Shown here one piece after another: positions 1 to 8,793 of a DNA stretch of 64,000 bases. Source of the DNA: Leifsonia sp. Root4 (GTDB lineage Bacteria > Actinomycetota > Actinomycetes > Actinomycetales > Microbacteriaceae); the NCBI RefSeq assembly GCF_001425085.1, contig NZ_LMDN01000003.1, forward strand, positions 289,089-353,088. Direction: 5' to 3'. The notes under the pieces were generated by a model. The model worked only from the letters and a program-made list of their open reading frames with translations, did not search any database and was not told the DNA's origin. The position numbers and the translations under genes were made by a program. How positions within the stretch are numbered: position 1 is the stretch's first letter; each line of letters begins with the position of its first letter.

Positions 1-1
1 C

Positions 2-496
2 TCGGTGCCGGTGCAGCTGAACCTGCAGTACGTCAGCGAGCGTTACGGGCCGTCATCCGGTGACGAGTACGCGCTGATCAAGGACCAGCTCGACTCGACC
101 GGTCTGTTCGAGGTCAGCCTGCAGAGCACGGAATGGGTGCAGTACTCCAAGGACCGTGTCGCAGACAAGTTCCCCGCGTACCAGCTCGGCTGGTTCCCGG
201 ATTACTCTGACGCCGACAACTACCTGACGCCGTTCTTCCTCACGGAGAACTTCCTCGCCAACCACTACGACAACCCCGTTGTCAACGACAAGATCCTCGA
301 GCAGGCCGTCACGCCGGACATCGAGGCTCGTACGACGCTGATCGAGGAGATCCAGGACCTCGTCGCGGCCGATCTGTCCACCGTTCCCTACCTCCAGGGT
401 GCGCAGGTCGCCGTCGTCGGTACCGACATCAGCGGCGCGGAGGAGACGCTCGACGCCTCCTTCAAGTTCCGCTACGCGGCGCTGTCAAAGGAGTAA
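2..496 (+). CDS. Peptide ABC transporter substrate-binding protein, C-terminal part (5' end outside window)
   Basis: The reading frame is open from the first bases and ends at TAA 494-496, so only the last ~165 residues are present. The fragment has the style of the C-terminal lobe of family 5 extracellular solute-binding proteins (DppA/OppA type): a Trp/Tyr-rich stretch (QLGWFPDYSDADNY) followed by a helical tail. It would deliver oligopeptides or similar solutes to the permeases encoded immediately downstream. The role follows from the operon: two DppB/DppC permeases and DppD/F ATPases come next on the same strand. Substrate cannot be told from the sequence. Confidence 0.85.
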   Translation, partial: SVPVQLNLQYVSERYGPSSGDEYALIKDQLDSTGLFEVSLQSTEWVQYSKDRVADKFPAYQLGWFPDYSDADNYLTPFFLTENFLANHYDNPVVNDKILEQAVTPDIEARTTLIEEIQDLVAADLSTVPYLQGAQVAVVGTDISGAEETLDASFKFRYAALSKE

Positions 497-536
497 TCGA
501 ACGATCGAGGTCTAGGGTTTTCCTAGATTGATTCCC

Positions 537-566
537 GGGGGTGGCCGGCGCAAGCCGGCCACCCCC
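537..566 (+). promoter_or_regulatory. Strong intercistronic stem-loop after the binding-protein gene
   Basis: Arms 537-549 and 554-566 pair over 13 bp (GGGGGTGGCCGGC / GCCGGCCACCCCC) around a GCAA tetraloop of GNRA type. No T-run follows, so it is not a classical terminator. In ABC operons such hairpins between binding protein and permease often stabilise the upstream mRNA, giving more binding protein than permease. A smaller inverted repeat (TCTAGG/CCTAGA) sits just upstream at 511-527. Confidence 0.65.
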
Positions 567-608
567 AGCCTTGTCTCAGACGAGGCTCGTCACAAGCGTG
601 AGGCAGGA

Positions 609-1697
609 ATGACCACACTGGCAACGACGCCGGCTCCGGATCCCGGGGCGACAGCGCGCACATTCACCTTTCCCGGTGGCGCGCTCGGGCGTTATCTCTT
701 CATCCGTTTTCTCCTGATCATCCCGACGATCTTCATCCTGGTGACCTTGGTGTTCATCATCATGCGCGTCACCGGCGATCCGATCACCGCCTCCCAGGGC
801 GGGCGGCTGAGCCCCGATCAACTGGCCGCGCTCATCCACGAGGCCGGCTACGACCGGCCGATCATCGTGCAGTACCTGGAGTACCTCGGTCAGATCTTCA
901 CGGGCGACCTCGGCACGACGATCAGCACGAACCGACCGGTCGTCGAAGTCCTCACGACCTACGGCCCCGCCTCGCTCGAGTTGGCCTTCTACGGCATGCT
1001 CGTCGCCTTCGCCGTCGGCATCCCGCTCGGCCTGCTGGCCGCGTACCACCGCGACAAGGCACCGGATGCCACGTTCCGCGTCTTCGCCGTGCTCGCCTAT
1101 GCGACCCCGGTCTTCTTCGCCGGCATCATGCTGAAGCTCGTCTTCTCTGTCTGGCTGGGGTGGCTTCCCGTCTCCGGCCGGGCGTCGACCGGCGCGGAGC
1201 TGCAGATGCAGCTGCTGCCCAACCCGACCGGCCTGTACACGATCGACGCGATCATGACCGGCGACCCGGCCGTGCTCTCGGACGTGCTCCAGCACGCCGT
1301 GCTCCCTGCACTCGTCCTCGGTCTGGCCACGGCCAGCATCTTCCTGCGCCTGGTGCGCACCAACGTGATCGGCACCTTCTCGACGGAGTACGTGGATGCC
1401 GCGCGCTCCCGCGGCGTGAGCGAGTACCGCCTCGTGCGCACACACGCCTACCGCCCCGCCCTCATCCCGATCATCACCGTCATCGGGCTCCAGGTCGCGA
1501 TCGTGCTCGGCGGCGCCGTGCTGACCGAGACGACGTTCGAGTGGAAGGGGCTCGGCTTCATCCTCACCGAGTTCCTGCGTGCACGAGACTTCGTCGCCGT
1601 GCAGGGCATCGTCGTACTCCTCGCCATCATCGTGGCGCTGACGAACTTCATCGTCGACGTCATAGCCGCCGTCATCGACCCGAGGGTGAGGTACTGA
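609..1697 (+). CDS. Peptide ABC transporter permease, DppB type
   Basis: 362-residue inner-membrane permease, the first of the two channel subunits. After a ~30-residue cytoplasmic leader come the conserved N-terminal membrane segment (around FIRFLLIIPTIFILVTLV), a periplasmic region with the GDP.T pattern, and five further membrane segments. The cytoplasmic coupling (EAA) loop is visible as EYVDAARSRGVSEYRLVRTH. The start chosen is ATG 609, preceded by AGGCAGG; the open frame extends upstream through the hairpin but that part does not look coding. The next gene starts 1 base after the stop, so the two are translationally linked. Confidence 0.92.
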   Translation: MTTLATTPAPDPGATARTFTFPGGALGRYLFIRFLLIIPTIFILVTLVFIIMRVTGDPITASQGGRLSPDQLAALIHEAGYDRPIIVQYLEYLGQIFTGDLGTTISTNRPVVEVLTTYGPASLELAFYGMLVAFAVGIPLGLLAAYHRDKAPDATFRVFAVLAYATPVFFAGIMLKLVFSVWLGWLPVSGRASTGAELQMQLLPNPTGLYTIDAIMTGDPAVLSDVLQHAVLPALVLGLATASIFLRLVRTNVIGTFSTEYVDAARSRGVSEYRLVRTHAYRPALIPIITVIGLQVAIVLGGAVLTETTFEWKGLGFILTEFLRARDFVAVQGIVVLLAIIVALTNFIVDVIAAVIDPRVRY

Positions 1698-1698
1698 G

Positions 1699-2799
1699 AT
1701 GAGCACCCAGACGACTCCGGTGGCGGCGCCCACCGCGCGGCCGAAGCGCAGCCTGTGGGGCCGGCTCCCGGTCGTGCACCAGCTCCGGCAGAGCGTCGGC
1801 CTCCAGCGCGGCATGCTCGTGACGGGCCTCGTGATCTGCGGCGTGTTCATCGTGTTCGCGATCTTCGCCCCGTTCATCGCCCCCTACGGCTTCGCCCAGT
1901 TGAGCGAGGACGGTGTGCGCTTCGGCGCGCAGCAGCCGCCGTCATCCGCCCACCCGTGGGGCACGACGGTCGGCGGCTACGACGTGCTCTCCCGTGTGAT
2001 CTGGGGCACCCAGACTGCGCTGCTCGTCATCATCGCCGCCGTGCTGTTCTCGATCTTCATCGGGGTGCTGCTCGGCCTCGTCTCCGGCTACTTCGGCGGC
2101 TGGCTCGACCGGGTGCTCGTGGTCATCGCCGACGCGATCTACGCCTTCCCGTCCGTGCTGCTGGCGATCGTCGTGGCGATCGTGATCAGCGGCGGCGAGT
2201 CGAGCCTGTGGGGCGGCATCCTGGCCGCGTCGATCTCGATCATGGTCGTGTTCATCCCGCAGTACTACCGCGTCATCCGTGCCGAGACCGTGCGCATCAA
2301 GTCGGAGGCCTACGTTGAGTCGGCGATCGTGCTCGGCGCCAGCAACTCGCGGATCATGTTCCGGCACGTGCTGCGGAACGCCACCCGCTCCCTCCCGCTC
2401 ATCGTCACGCTGAACGCCACCGAGGCGATCCTGACCCTGGCTGCCCTCGGTTTCCTCGGCTTCGGCATCGAGCCCACCGCCGCGGCGGAGTGGGGCTATG
2501 ACCTCTCGAAGGCGCTCGGCGATGTCACGAACGGGATCTGGTGGACCGGCCTGTACCCCGGTCTCGCCATCGTGTTCGTCGTGCTCGGCCTAATGCTCGT
2601 CGGCGAGAGCCTCAACGACCTGGCCGACCCGCGCCTCCGCGGCCGCCGTTCCGTCGCGCAGTCCTCCGGCACCGTGTCGGAGACCTCGGTCGTCCCCGGC
2701 GGCAGCCTCACGGCCGGGCCGGGCGGCCTGGCCGGACTGGAGAACGGTGCGGCACCGCTTGTCGCCGACAATGGGCAGGGATTCGGGGTCAAGCCATGA
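1699..2799 (+). CDS. Peptide ABC transporter permease, DppC type
   Basis: 366-residue second permease subunit. It has the N-terminal membrane segment and FAPFIAPYG motif of DppC proteins, the periplasmic HPWGTT.GGYDVLSRVIWG block (the usual HxLGTDxxGRDxxSR motif, modified), five more membrane segments and the coupling loop EAYVESAIVLGASNSRI. The C-terminal ~45 residues are a Gly/Ser/Pro-rich tail that DppC proteins normally lack. The stop overlaps the next ATG by 4 bases (ATGA), giving translational coupling to the ATPase. Confidence 0.92.
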   Translation: MSTQTTPVAAPTARPKRSLWGRLPVVHQLRQSVGLQRGMLVTGLVICGVFIVFAIFAPFIAPYGFAQLSEDGVRFGAQQPPSSAHPWGTTVGGYDVLSRVIWGTQTALLVIIAAVLFSIFIGVLLGLVSGYFGGWLDRVLVVIADAIYAFPSVLLAIVVAIVISGGESSLWGGILAASISIMVVFIPQYYRVIRAETVRIKSEAYVESAIVLGASNSRIMFRHVLRNATRSLPLIVTLNATEAILTLAALGFLGFGIEPTAAAEWGYDLSKALGDVTNGIWWTGLYPGLAIVFVVLGLMLVGESLNDLADPRLRGRRSVAQSSGTVSETSVVPGGSLTAGPGGLAGLENGAAPLVADNGQGFGVKP

Positions 2800-4484
2800 G
2801 CAGCGTCGTGAGAATCGAGAACCTCGGGGTGTCATTCGCCACGGATGCCGGCCCCGTCAAGGCGGTCGACGATGTCAGCCTCAGCGTCTCCCGCGGCGAG
2901 GTGCTCGCCATCGTCGGAGAGTCCGGCAGCGGCAAGACCGTCACGGCGAAGACGATCCTCGGCCTGCTGCCGGAGACCGCGACCGCCAACGGCGCCGTCG
3001 TGCTGAGCAGCCGTGACGGCAGCTCGGAGAGCAACGTGATCGCGCTCAGCAAGACGCAGTTGCGCGCGGTGCGCGGGCGCGACGTCTCCATGGTGTTCCA
3101 GGAGCCATCGACCGCGCTGAACCCCGTGTTCACGGTGGGCTGGCAGATCGCGGAAGGGCTGCGCGCACACGGCGCGTACAGCAAACGCGAGGCGCGGGCG
3201 AAGGCGATCGAGATCCTCGGCCGCGTCGGCATCCCCGATCCGACGAAGCGGGTCGACTACTACCCGCACCAGTTCTCCGGCGGCCAGAAGCAGCGCGTCG
3301 TGATCGCGATGGCCCTCGTCCTGGACCCGGGTCTGATCGTCGCCGACGAGCCAACGACGGCGCTCGACGTGACGGTGCAGGCCGAGATCCTCGACCTGTT
3401 GCGGCGCTGCCGCGACGACTTCGGCACCGCCATCGTGCTGATCACCCACAACATGGGCGTGGTCGCCGACCTCGCCGACCGCGTCGCCGTGATGTACCAG
3501 GGCAAGGTCGTCGAGGAGGCCGAGGTCAGCACCCTGTTCAGCAACCCGCAGGACGCCTACACGAAGAAGCTGCTCGCCGCCGTGCCGCACATCGGTGAGG
3601 GAACGCTGCACGCGGCCGCGCGGGCCGAGGCGCGGCCGGCGGAGTGGGTGGAGCAGAAGCCCGTCGTGCTCGCGACCGATCTCCGGATCGAGTACCCGGG
3701 GCGCCTGGGGCAGAAGGGTTTCGTCGCCGTCGACGGCGTGAGCCTGCAGATCAAGGCCGGGGAGGTGCTCGGCCTCGTGGGGGAGAGCGGCTCAGGCAAG
3801 ACGACGATCGGGCGGGCCATGGCCGGCCTCACCAAGGTGACCGGCGGCTCGCTCTCGGTGCTCGGCTACGAGATGCGCGGCATCAAGGAGCGCCAGTTCA
3901 AGCCGGTGCGCAGCGACATCGGATTCGTGTTCCAGGACCCGGCATCCAGCTTCAACCCGCTGCTGAGCATCGCGGACTGTGTGGCGGAACCCCTCGTCAT
4001 CCACGGCTACGCCGACCACCCGGCCGACGCCAGGGCCCGCGTGAACGAGCTGTTGGAGGCCGTGCAGCTGCCGGGCTCCTACGGCGATCGCTTCCCGCAC
4101 GAGCTCTCCGGCGGGCAGCGCCAGCGGGCCAGCCTGGCCCGCGCCCTGGCGCTCAAGCCGACGCTGCTGATCGCCGACGAGCCGACATCCGCCCTCGACG
4201 TCTCGGTGCAGGCGCGCGTGCTCGAGCTGTTCGCGGAACTGCAACGCGAATTCGGCTTCGCGTCGCTCTTCATCAGCCACGACCTGGCGGTTGTCGACAT
4301 CGTCGCGGACCGCATCGCGGTGCTCTACAAGGGCAAGCTCGTCGAGGAGGGAACCGGTCTCGAGGTGCTCGGAGCCCCGCAACATCCGTACACGCAACGC
4401 CTGCTCGCCTCGCTGCCCGTTCCCAACCCGGAGGAGCAAGCCGCGCGACGCACCGCACTGGCACGCCTGATTGCGGCAGACTAG
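2796..4484 (+). CDS. Peptide ABC transporter ATPase, fused DppD-DppF type
   Basis: 562-residue protein with two complete nucleotide-binding domains in one chain. Domain 1 has Walker A GESGSGKT, signature FSGGQKQR and Walker B LIVADEPTTALD; domain 2 has Walker A GESGSGKT, signature LSGGQRQR and LLIADEPTSALD. Each ends in the oligopeptide-transporter C-terminal motif (NPQDAYTKKLL; APQHPYTQRLL). One polypeptide therefore supplies both ATPases for the DppB/DppC pair. Start ATG 2796 overlaps the DppC stop; the longer open frame upstream is a shadow of dppC. Confidence 0.93.
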   Translation: MSSVVRIENLGVSFATDAGPVKAVDDVSLSVSRGEVLAIVGESGSGKTVTAKTILGLLPETATANGAVVLSSRDGSSESNVIALSKTQLRAVRGRDVSMVFQEPSTALNPVFTVGWQIAEGLRAHGAYSKREARAKAIEILGRVGIPDPTKRVDYYPHQFSGGQKQRVVIAMALVLDPGLIVADEPTTALDVTVQAEILDLLRRCRDDFGTAIVLITHNMGVVADLADRVAVMYQGKVVEEAEVSTLFSNPQDAYTKKLLAAVPHIGEGTLHAAARAEARPAEWVEQKPVVLATDLRIEYPGRLGQKGFVAVDGVSLQIKAGEVLGLVGESGSGKTTIGRAMAGLTKVTGGSLSVLGYEMRGIKERQFKPVRSDIGFVFQDPASSFNPLLSIADCVAEPLVIHGYADHPADARARVNELLEAVQLPGSYGDRFPHELSGGQRQRASLARALALKPTLLIADEPTSALDVSVQARVLELFAELQREFGFASLFISHDLAVVDIVADRIAVLYKGKLVEEGTGLEVLGAPQHPYTQRLLASLPVPNPEEQAARRTALARLIAAD

Positions 4485-4489
4485 GAGTC

Positions 4490-5311
4490 ATGTCAGGCAC
4501 TGCTGCTCACGGATTTCCGATCTCGACGAGCGACCTCACCATTGAATACCCGCCGCACGGCCCGAGCCCTGCCCACGTCGCCGTGCACGGGCTCAACCTG
4601 CGCGTCGCTCCGGGGGAGGTGCTGGGCCTGCTCGGCGAGAGCGGTTCGGGCAAGAGCACCATCGCCCGCGTGCTGTCTGCGGCGTTCGTCGAACCGACGG
4701 GGGAGGTCAGCCCGGTCATCACCGGCGGTGAGGCGATGATCTTCGGTGTGCCGCTGCGCGGCCTCAGCCGGCGCAAGGCTGCCAAGTTGAGCTTTGACGT
4801 CGGCTTCCTGGCCCAGGATGCCGGTTCGACGCTGGAATCGACGTCGACCGTCGCCGAACTCGTTGCCGAACCGATCCTGGTGCGCGACAAGCACTTCGAC
4901 CGCAGGGAGCTCGAGGGCATCGTCGTGACGATGATCGACGCCGTGCGGTTGCCGCTCAGCATCCTCAGCCGCTACCCCTACGAGCTCAGCAGTGGCCAAC
5001 GGCAGCGCGTCGCCCTCGCCTGCGCCCTCGTGCTGGAACCGGCTCTGCTCATCGCCGACGAACCCACCGCCGGCGTCGACGTGACCGTGCGCGGCGCCAT
5101 CAGCGAGCTCTTCGCCGAACTGCAGCGGGAGCGCGCATTCTCCGCACTCGTCATCAGTCACGACATCACCGTCCTGCGGGCTGTTGCCGATCGCATCGCC
5201 GTGCTCCAACAGGGCGTGCTCGTCGGGCTCGGCACGATCGACGAGGTCTTCGCCGACCCCAGCCACCCCTACGTCGCGCAGCTTGCGGAGAGCCTCTCCG
5301 ATGGCCACTAG
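4490..5311 (+). CDS. Additional peptide-type ABC ATPase
   Basis: 273-residue single-domain ATPase of the DppD/DppF family: Walker A GESGSGKST, Q-loop region, Walker B LLIADEPTAGVD, switch His in VISHD, and C-terminal HPYVAQL. The signature reads LSSGQRQR instead of the common LSGGQ. It starts 5 bases after the fused ATPase (AGGAGTC before ATG), so it belongs to the same operon. With the fused protein before it, a third ATPase domain is not needed to complete the transporter; it may serve another permease pair or replace one half-site. Its last 11 bases overlap the TfoX-like gene. Confidence 0.88.
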   Translation: MSGTAAHGFPISTSDLTIEYPPHGPSPAHVAVHGLNLRVAPGEVLGLLGESGSGKSTIARVLSAAFVEPTGEVSPVITGGEAMIFGVPLRGLSRRKAAKLSFDVGFLAQDAGSTLESTSTVAELVAEPILVRDKHFDRRELEGIVVTMIDAVRLPLSILSRYPYELSSGQRQRVALACALVLEPALLIADEPTAGVDVTVRGAISELFAELQRERAFSALVISHDITVLRAVADRIAVLQQGVLVGLGTIDEVFADPSHPYVAQLAESLSDGH

Positions 5312-5627
5312 AGCGGAAACGGTCGAGTTCATCGAAGACCAGCTGTCCGGGCTCCTCGTCCGCACCGCGAAGATGTTCGGCGAGTACGGCATCTACTGCG
5401 ACGAGAAGGTCGTCGGGCTCATCTGCGACGACACGCTCTTCATCAAGCCATCGGATGCCGCCGCCGAGCTCTTCGCCCGCACGGAGCCGGCGCCGCCATA
5501 CCCGGGCGCCAAGCTCTACCACCGGGTGCCGGGGGAGGCGCTGGAGGATCGGGAGTGGCTGATGGAGGCCGTGCAGGCGACCGCGGACGCCCTGCCGGCG
5601 CCGAAGCCGAAGAAGCCGCGCCGGTGA
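5301..5627 (+). CDS. TfoX N-terminal domain protein
   Basis: 108-residue protein matching the TfoX/Sxy N-terminal domain, with the diagnostic stretch KMFGEYGIYCDEKVVGLICDD near residues 24-44 and a Lys/Pro-rich C-terminus. In gamma-proteobacteria TfoX-like proteins influence competence gene expression; stand-alone actinobacterial copies have no established role. Start ATG 5301 lies inside the end of the preceding ATPase gene, so it is probably co-transcribed. The stop overlaps the next GTG start. Confidence 0.85.
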   Translation: MATRAETVEFIEDQLSGLLVRTAKMFGEYGIYCDEKVVGLICDDTLFIKPSDAAAELFARTEPAPPYPGAKLYHRVPGEALEDREWLMEAVQATADALPAPKPKKPRR

Positions 5628-6625
5628 GCGCCGGCACGCCCAGGCACCAGGCCGTTCTCGCCGAGGCGCCGACGGCGCTGCCGGCCGGCGAACGCCCGAC
5701 GCCCGGCCCCATCGCCGTGCTGCCTGAACCGCGCGACGTGTTCGTCGCCGCCGTCGAGGCGGGCGGGGGAACGGTCGCGCCGCTCTCCGCCGAGACCCGT
5801 GGGGTCGTCTGGCTCGACTACCAGCGTGCTGCAGAGCTGTCCGACGTGCTCGCCGCACACCCGCAGATCGAGTGGGTGCAGCTGCCCTGGGCCGGCGTCG
5901 ACGCCTTCGCCGAGCTGATGCGCGGCACAGCACACGGCGGGCCGCTCTGGACCAGCGCGAAAGGCGCATTCGCTCAACCGGTCGCCGAACACGCGCTGGC
6001 GCTCAGCCTCGCGCTGCTGCGCTTCCTGCCCCGCCGCATTCGCGCGCAGTCGTGGAACGCGGCCCCGGACGGCGTCTCGCTGTACGGCCTGCGCGTGGTG
6101 ATCATCGGGGCCGGCGGCATCGCGCTCGAACTCATGCGCCTGCTCGCGGCCTTCCGCGCCGAGATCACCGTCGTGCGACGGAGCGACACCCCGGTGCCGG
6201 GGGCGGCCCGCACCGTGACGAGTGATCGTCTGCACGATGTGCTGCCGGAGGCCGATCTCGTGATCGTCGCGGCAGCGCTCACCGACGGCACGAGAGATCT
6301 CATCGCCGCCCCGGAGTTCCAACTCATGCCATCAACGGCATACCTCGTGAACGTGGCGCGTGGTGGCCTCGTCAACACCGACGATCTGGTGCACGCACTC
6401 GCCGTCGGAACGATCGCGGGGGCGGCCGTCGACGTCACCGTTCCGGAACCATTGCCGGACGGGCATCCGCTCTGGGTCGCCCCGAACGTGATCATCACGC
6501 CCCACATGGCCGACACGCCGACGATGACGGCGCCTCTGCTCGCCGAGCGGATCAGCGTCAACACCCGCGCTTTTCTGGGCGACGCGCGCTTTGTCGGGGT
6601 CGTCGACCCCGCACGCGGCTACTGA
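5624..6625 (+). CDS. D-isomer-specific 2-hydroxyacid dehydrogenase family protein
   Basis: 333 residues, GTG start overlapping the previous stop by 4 bases. The NAD-binding Rossmann domain carries the glycine motif IIGAGGIALELMRLL (usual form GxGxxG), then the family blocks VNVARGGLVNTDDLVHAL and APNVIITPHMAD, whose His is the catalytic acid/base. The family reduces 2-keto acids with NAD(P)H; substrate cannot be predicted. The N-terminal ~30 residues are Ala/Pro-rich and may not be part of the fold, so a later start is possible. Confidence 0.88.
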   Translation: MSAGTPRHQAVLAEAPTALPAGERPTPGPIAVLPEPRDVFVAAVEAGGGTVAPLSAETRGVVWLDYQRAAELSDVLAAHPQIEWVQLPWAGVDAFAELMRGTAHGGPLWTSAKGAFAQPVAEHALALSLALLRFLPRRIRAQSWNAAPDGVSLYGLRVVIIGAGGIALELMRLLAAFRAEITVVRRSDTPVPGAARTVTSDRLHDVLPEADLVIVAAALTDGTRDLIAAPEFQLMPSTAYLVNVARGGLVNTDDLVHALAVGTIAGAAVDVTVPEPLPDGHPLWVAPNVIITPHMADTPTMTAPLLAERISVNTRAFLGDARFVGVVDPARGY

Positions 6626-6671
6626 GAGTGGGTCCGGCGTCGCAAATCCGACGCGCCCGGGTGCAGCGAAT

Positions 6672-6699
6672 TTGGTAGATCTCAAACCTTTGCTAAAGT
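6672..6699 (+). promoter_or_regulatory. Candidate promoter of tRNA-Asn
   Basis: TTGGTA (6672-6677), a 16-base spacer and TAAAGT (6694-6699), with a TGC extension just before the -10 box. It lies about 40 bases upstream of the mature tRNA in an otherwise gene-free 116-base gap. Confidence 0.45.
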
Positions 6700-6741
6700 A
6701 GCAACGCAGCGATCAACACCGCGGCATGTGAAACACAGTAA

Positions 6742-6814
6742 TCCTCGATAGCTCAATTGGCAGAGCAGCCGGCTGTTAACCGGCAGGTTGTTGGTTCGAG
6801 TCCAACTCGGGGAG
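6742..6814 (+). tRNA. tRNA-Asn (anticodon GTT)
   Basis: Full cloverleaf: acceptor arm TCCTCGA pairs with TCGGGGA including one G-T pair, discriminator G at 6814, D-arm GCTC/GAGC, anticodon loop CTGTTAACC with GTT, and T-arm containing GTTCGAGTC. No CCA is encoded. A terminator follows directly. This tRNA shows no integrase next to it. Confidence 0.97.
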
Positions 6815-6816
6815 CG

Positions 6817-6854
6817 AAAGGCCACCAAGGGCTCCACCCCTGGTGGCCTTTTTT
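6817..6854 (+). terminator. Rho-independent terminator of tRNA-Asn
   Basis: Arms AAAGGCCACCA (6817-6827) and TGGTGGCCTTT (6841-6851) form an 11-bp stem, followed directly by a run of T ending at 6854. Confidence 0.9.
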
Positions 6855-7470
6855 GTGCCCGAACGGTGGCGTTTGGCTCGCTGGCGCGCCGGTTCAGCGG
6901 AGCCGCTCAGGGCTTCGCGTGCGTCGCTGCTCCTTCGTCGCGGCGCCGCTCGCTCGAGCCAGCGTGCGTTCTCCCGCAGGTTGAGCCTGTCGAAACCGTG
7001 CAGCTCGCTGAAACTCACGCTGGCTCGAGGGAGCAGCCGAGGAACGAGGCCGCCCCCGAAGCCAAGTTCCCCCGCGATAACGCCGCCTCGAACGCGGTGT
7101 GCGCCGCCAACGGCGCTTTGCACCGCCAACGGCGCTTTGCGCCAGTGGTTTGTGCGGCGTATCGCGGTGACTGGCGCAATCCGCATCCGCGCGAGGTGCC
7201 CGGGCGGAGGGGCGGGCGTGTGCGCGGGGCCGCTCAGGGCTTCGGTCGCTGGCGCTCCCTCAGCCGGCGTGGAAGGGGCAGCCGCACGCGGGCTCGTGGA
7301 GACTCACGCGGGCTCGTGGAGACTCACGCTGGCTCGCGGAAGCTCACGCTGGCTCGTGGAGACTCGCGCTGGCTCGCGGAAGCTCACGCTGGCTCGAGGG
7401 AGCAGCCGAGGAACGAGGCCGCCCCCGAAGCCGAGTTCACCTGCGATCACTTGTTCGCGAATGACGGCTA
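6855..7470. repeat. Gene-free, repeat-rich gap between tRNA-Asn and the TetR gene
   Basis: No credible gene is seen. The gap holds one copy of the GGTTGAGCCTGTCGAAACC core (6979-6997); a 50-base direct repeat at 7014-7063 and 7383-7432 (begins CTCACGCTGGCTCGAGGGAG); a two-fold direct repeat around GCCAACGGCGCTTTGC near 7107-7142; and five 20-base tandem units at 7289-7388 (type CTGGCTCGCGGAAGCTCACG) plus a partial sixth. Open frames across it are by-products of the repeats. Confidence 0.8.
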
Positions 7471-8751
7471 CTAGTCGTCGGTCGAGACCAACAGCTGCTT
7501 GAGGTGCTTCTCGAGCTCGTCGCCGACGCTGACGCTCTCCGGATCGTAGAGCCACTGCAACTGCAGCCCGTCCCAGAGCGCAGTAAGCCAGACGGCCTCG
7601 AACTCGGGGTCGAGGTCTGCGCGCAGATGCCCGGATGCCGCCGAACGCGCGAAGAGCTCGGCGAAGGTGCCGATGACGCTCTCGAAGCGGCGCTCGAAGT
7701 AGTCGTGCGCCGGATGCGCCGGAGCGGCGGCCTCCGCCGAGAGCACCGCGTACAGCTCGATCAGGCCGGGCATGCGCCCGGTGTCGTGGCGGGCGGCGTC
7801 GGGCAACGCGAGCAGCGTCGCCAGCGGGCCCTGCCCCTCGCGAGTCGGCACGGCCCGGTACTGGAGGGCCGCATCGCGGTGGGCGATGACGGCGGCGAGC
7901 AGATCGTCCTTGGTCGAGAAGTGGTGCAACAACGTCGACTTGCCGATGCCGACGCACTCGGCGATTTCACGGAGGCTCGTGGCGTGGAAGCCGCGGCTGG
8001 CGAAGAGCTTCGATGCCTCCTCGACGATGCGTGCGCGCCGCTCCCTGCCGGGGGCGTAGCCGAGGTCGAGCACCCACGGCTTCTCAAAGTCGATGGCGTC
8101 GCCTGCGCTCTGCCCCTGCAAATGATGCGGTGTGTCGATGCCGTGGAGCCGACTGATGTGCGTCTCGAGCATCGCCGGCACGTCGCAGCGCTTCGGGAGA
8201 TACAACGAGATCAGCTGGAGGCCGTCCCAGGCCGCGGTGAGCCGGACCGACTCCGACACGAGGTCGGAGTCGCGGGGGATCGAGCCGGAATCCACGGCGT
8301 CGTGGAAGAGTTCCGCCGACATCGTTCGGAGGCTCTCGTGCCGCTCACGGAAACGATCGTGGGCCGGGTGGGCGACGCTGGTGGCCTCACCGGCCAGCGT
8401 CGCGAAGAGCGCGATGTACCCGGGAATCTGCCCGTTCAGCCGGGCCAGCTCGCCGACGATGTCGAGCGTGTATGCGCGGTCGCCGAGCAGCTGCAGGCTC
8501 TGCTCCGACAGCCCGTCGACGACCGCGGAGAGGATGTCGTCCTTGGTCGCGAAGTGGCGGAGCACGCCGGGGTGGGAGAGCCCGGCCTGCGCGGCGATGT
8601 CGCGCACCGAGACGGCACCGAAGCCGCGCTCGATGAAGAGTTCGGTCGCCGCGGCGAGAATCGCGGCGCGCGTGCGAGCGGCCGCGAGGGAGCGGGCGGA
8701 TGCCGGTGCCCCAGCGAGCGATGGAATTCTCGTGGCGATTGCGTCGTTCAT
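7471..8751 (-). CDS. Double-domain TetR family regulator
   Basis: 426 residues made of two consecutive TetR repressors. The first DNA-binding domain is near residues 25-75 (RAAILAAATELFIERG.GAVSVRDIAAQAGLS...LRHFATKDDIL); the second near 238-290 (RARIVEEASKLFASRGF...LREIAECVGIGKSTLLHHFSTKDDLL). Each is followed by its own ligand-binding helical half, and both halves share the WDGLQL pattern, which points to internal duplication. Ordinary TetR proteins are ~200 residues and bind as dimers; here one chain could supply both heads. It is divergent from the MFS-glycosidase operon and is the likely local repressor. Confidence 0.9.
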   Translation of the reverse strand: MNDAIATRIPSLAGAPASARSLAAARTRAAILAAATELFIERGFGAVSVRDIAAQAGLSHPGVLRHFATKDDILSAVVDGLSEQSLQLLGDRAYTLDIVGELARLNGQIPGYIALFATLAGEATSVAHPAHDRFRERHESLRTMSAELFHDAVDSGSIPRDSDLVSESVRLTAAWDGLQLISLYLPKRCDVPAMLETHISRLHGIDTPHHLQGQSAGDAIDFEKPWVLDLGYAPGRERRARIVEEASKLFASRGFHATSLREIAECVGIGKSTLLHHFSTKDDLLAAVIAHRDAALQYRAVPTREGQGPLATLLALPDAARHDTGRMPGLIELYAVLSAEAAAPAHPAHDYFERRFESVIGTFAELFARSAASGHLRADLDPEFEAVWLTALWDGLQLQWLYDPESVSVGDELEKHLKQLLVSTDD

Positions 8752-8793
8752 GCGTCCCCCTCAGACGTGCTGAAGCCATCCTCCCACATGGCC

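Noticed and set aside
576-1877. Long minus-strand open frame opposite the permease genes
   Set aside because: His/Asp/Arg-rich translation typical of the antisense of GC-rich membrane genes; the plus strand has clear families.
3644-4489. Long upstream extension of the third ATPase gene
   Set aside because: It is the out-of-frame shadow of the fused ATPase; ATG 4490 with AGGAG fits the family start.
7289-7388. Possible CRISPR-like array
   Set aside because: The 20-base units are contiguous, with no spacers, and no cas genes are nearby.
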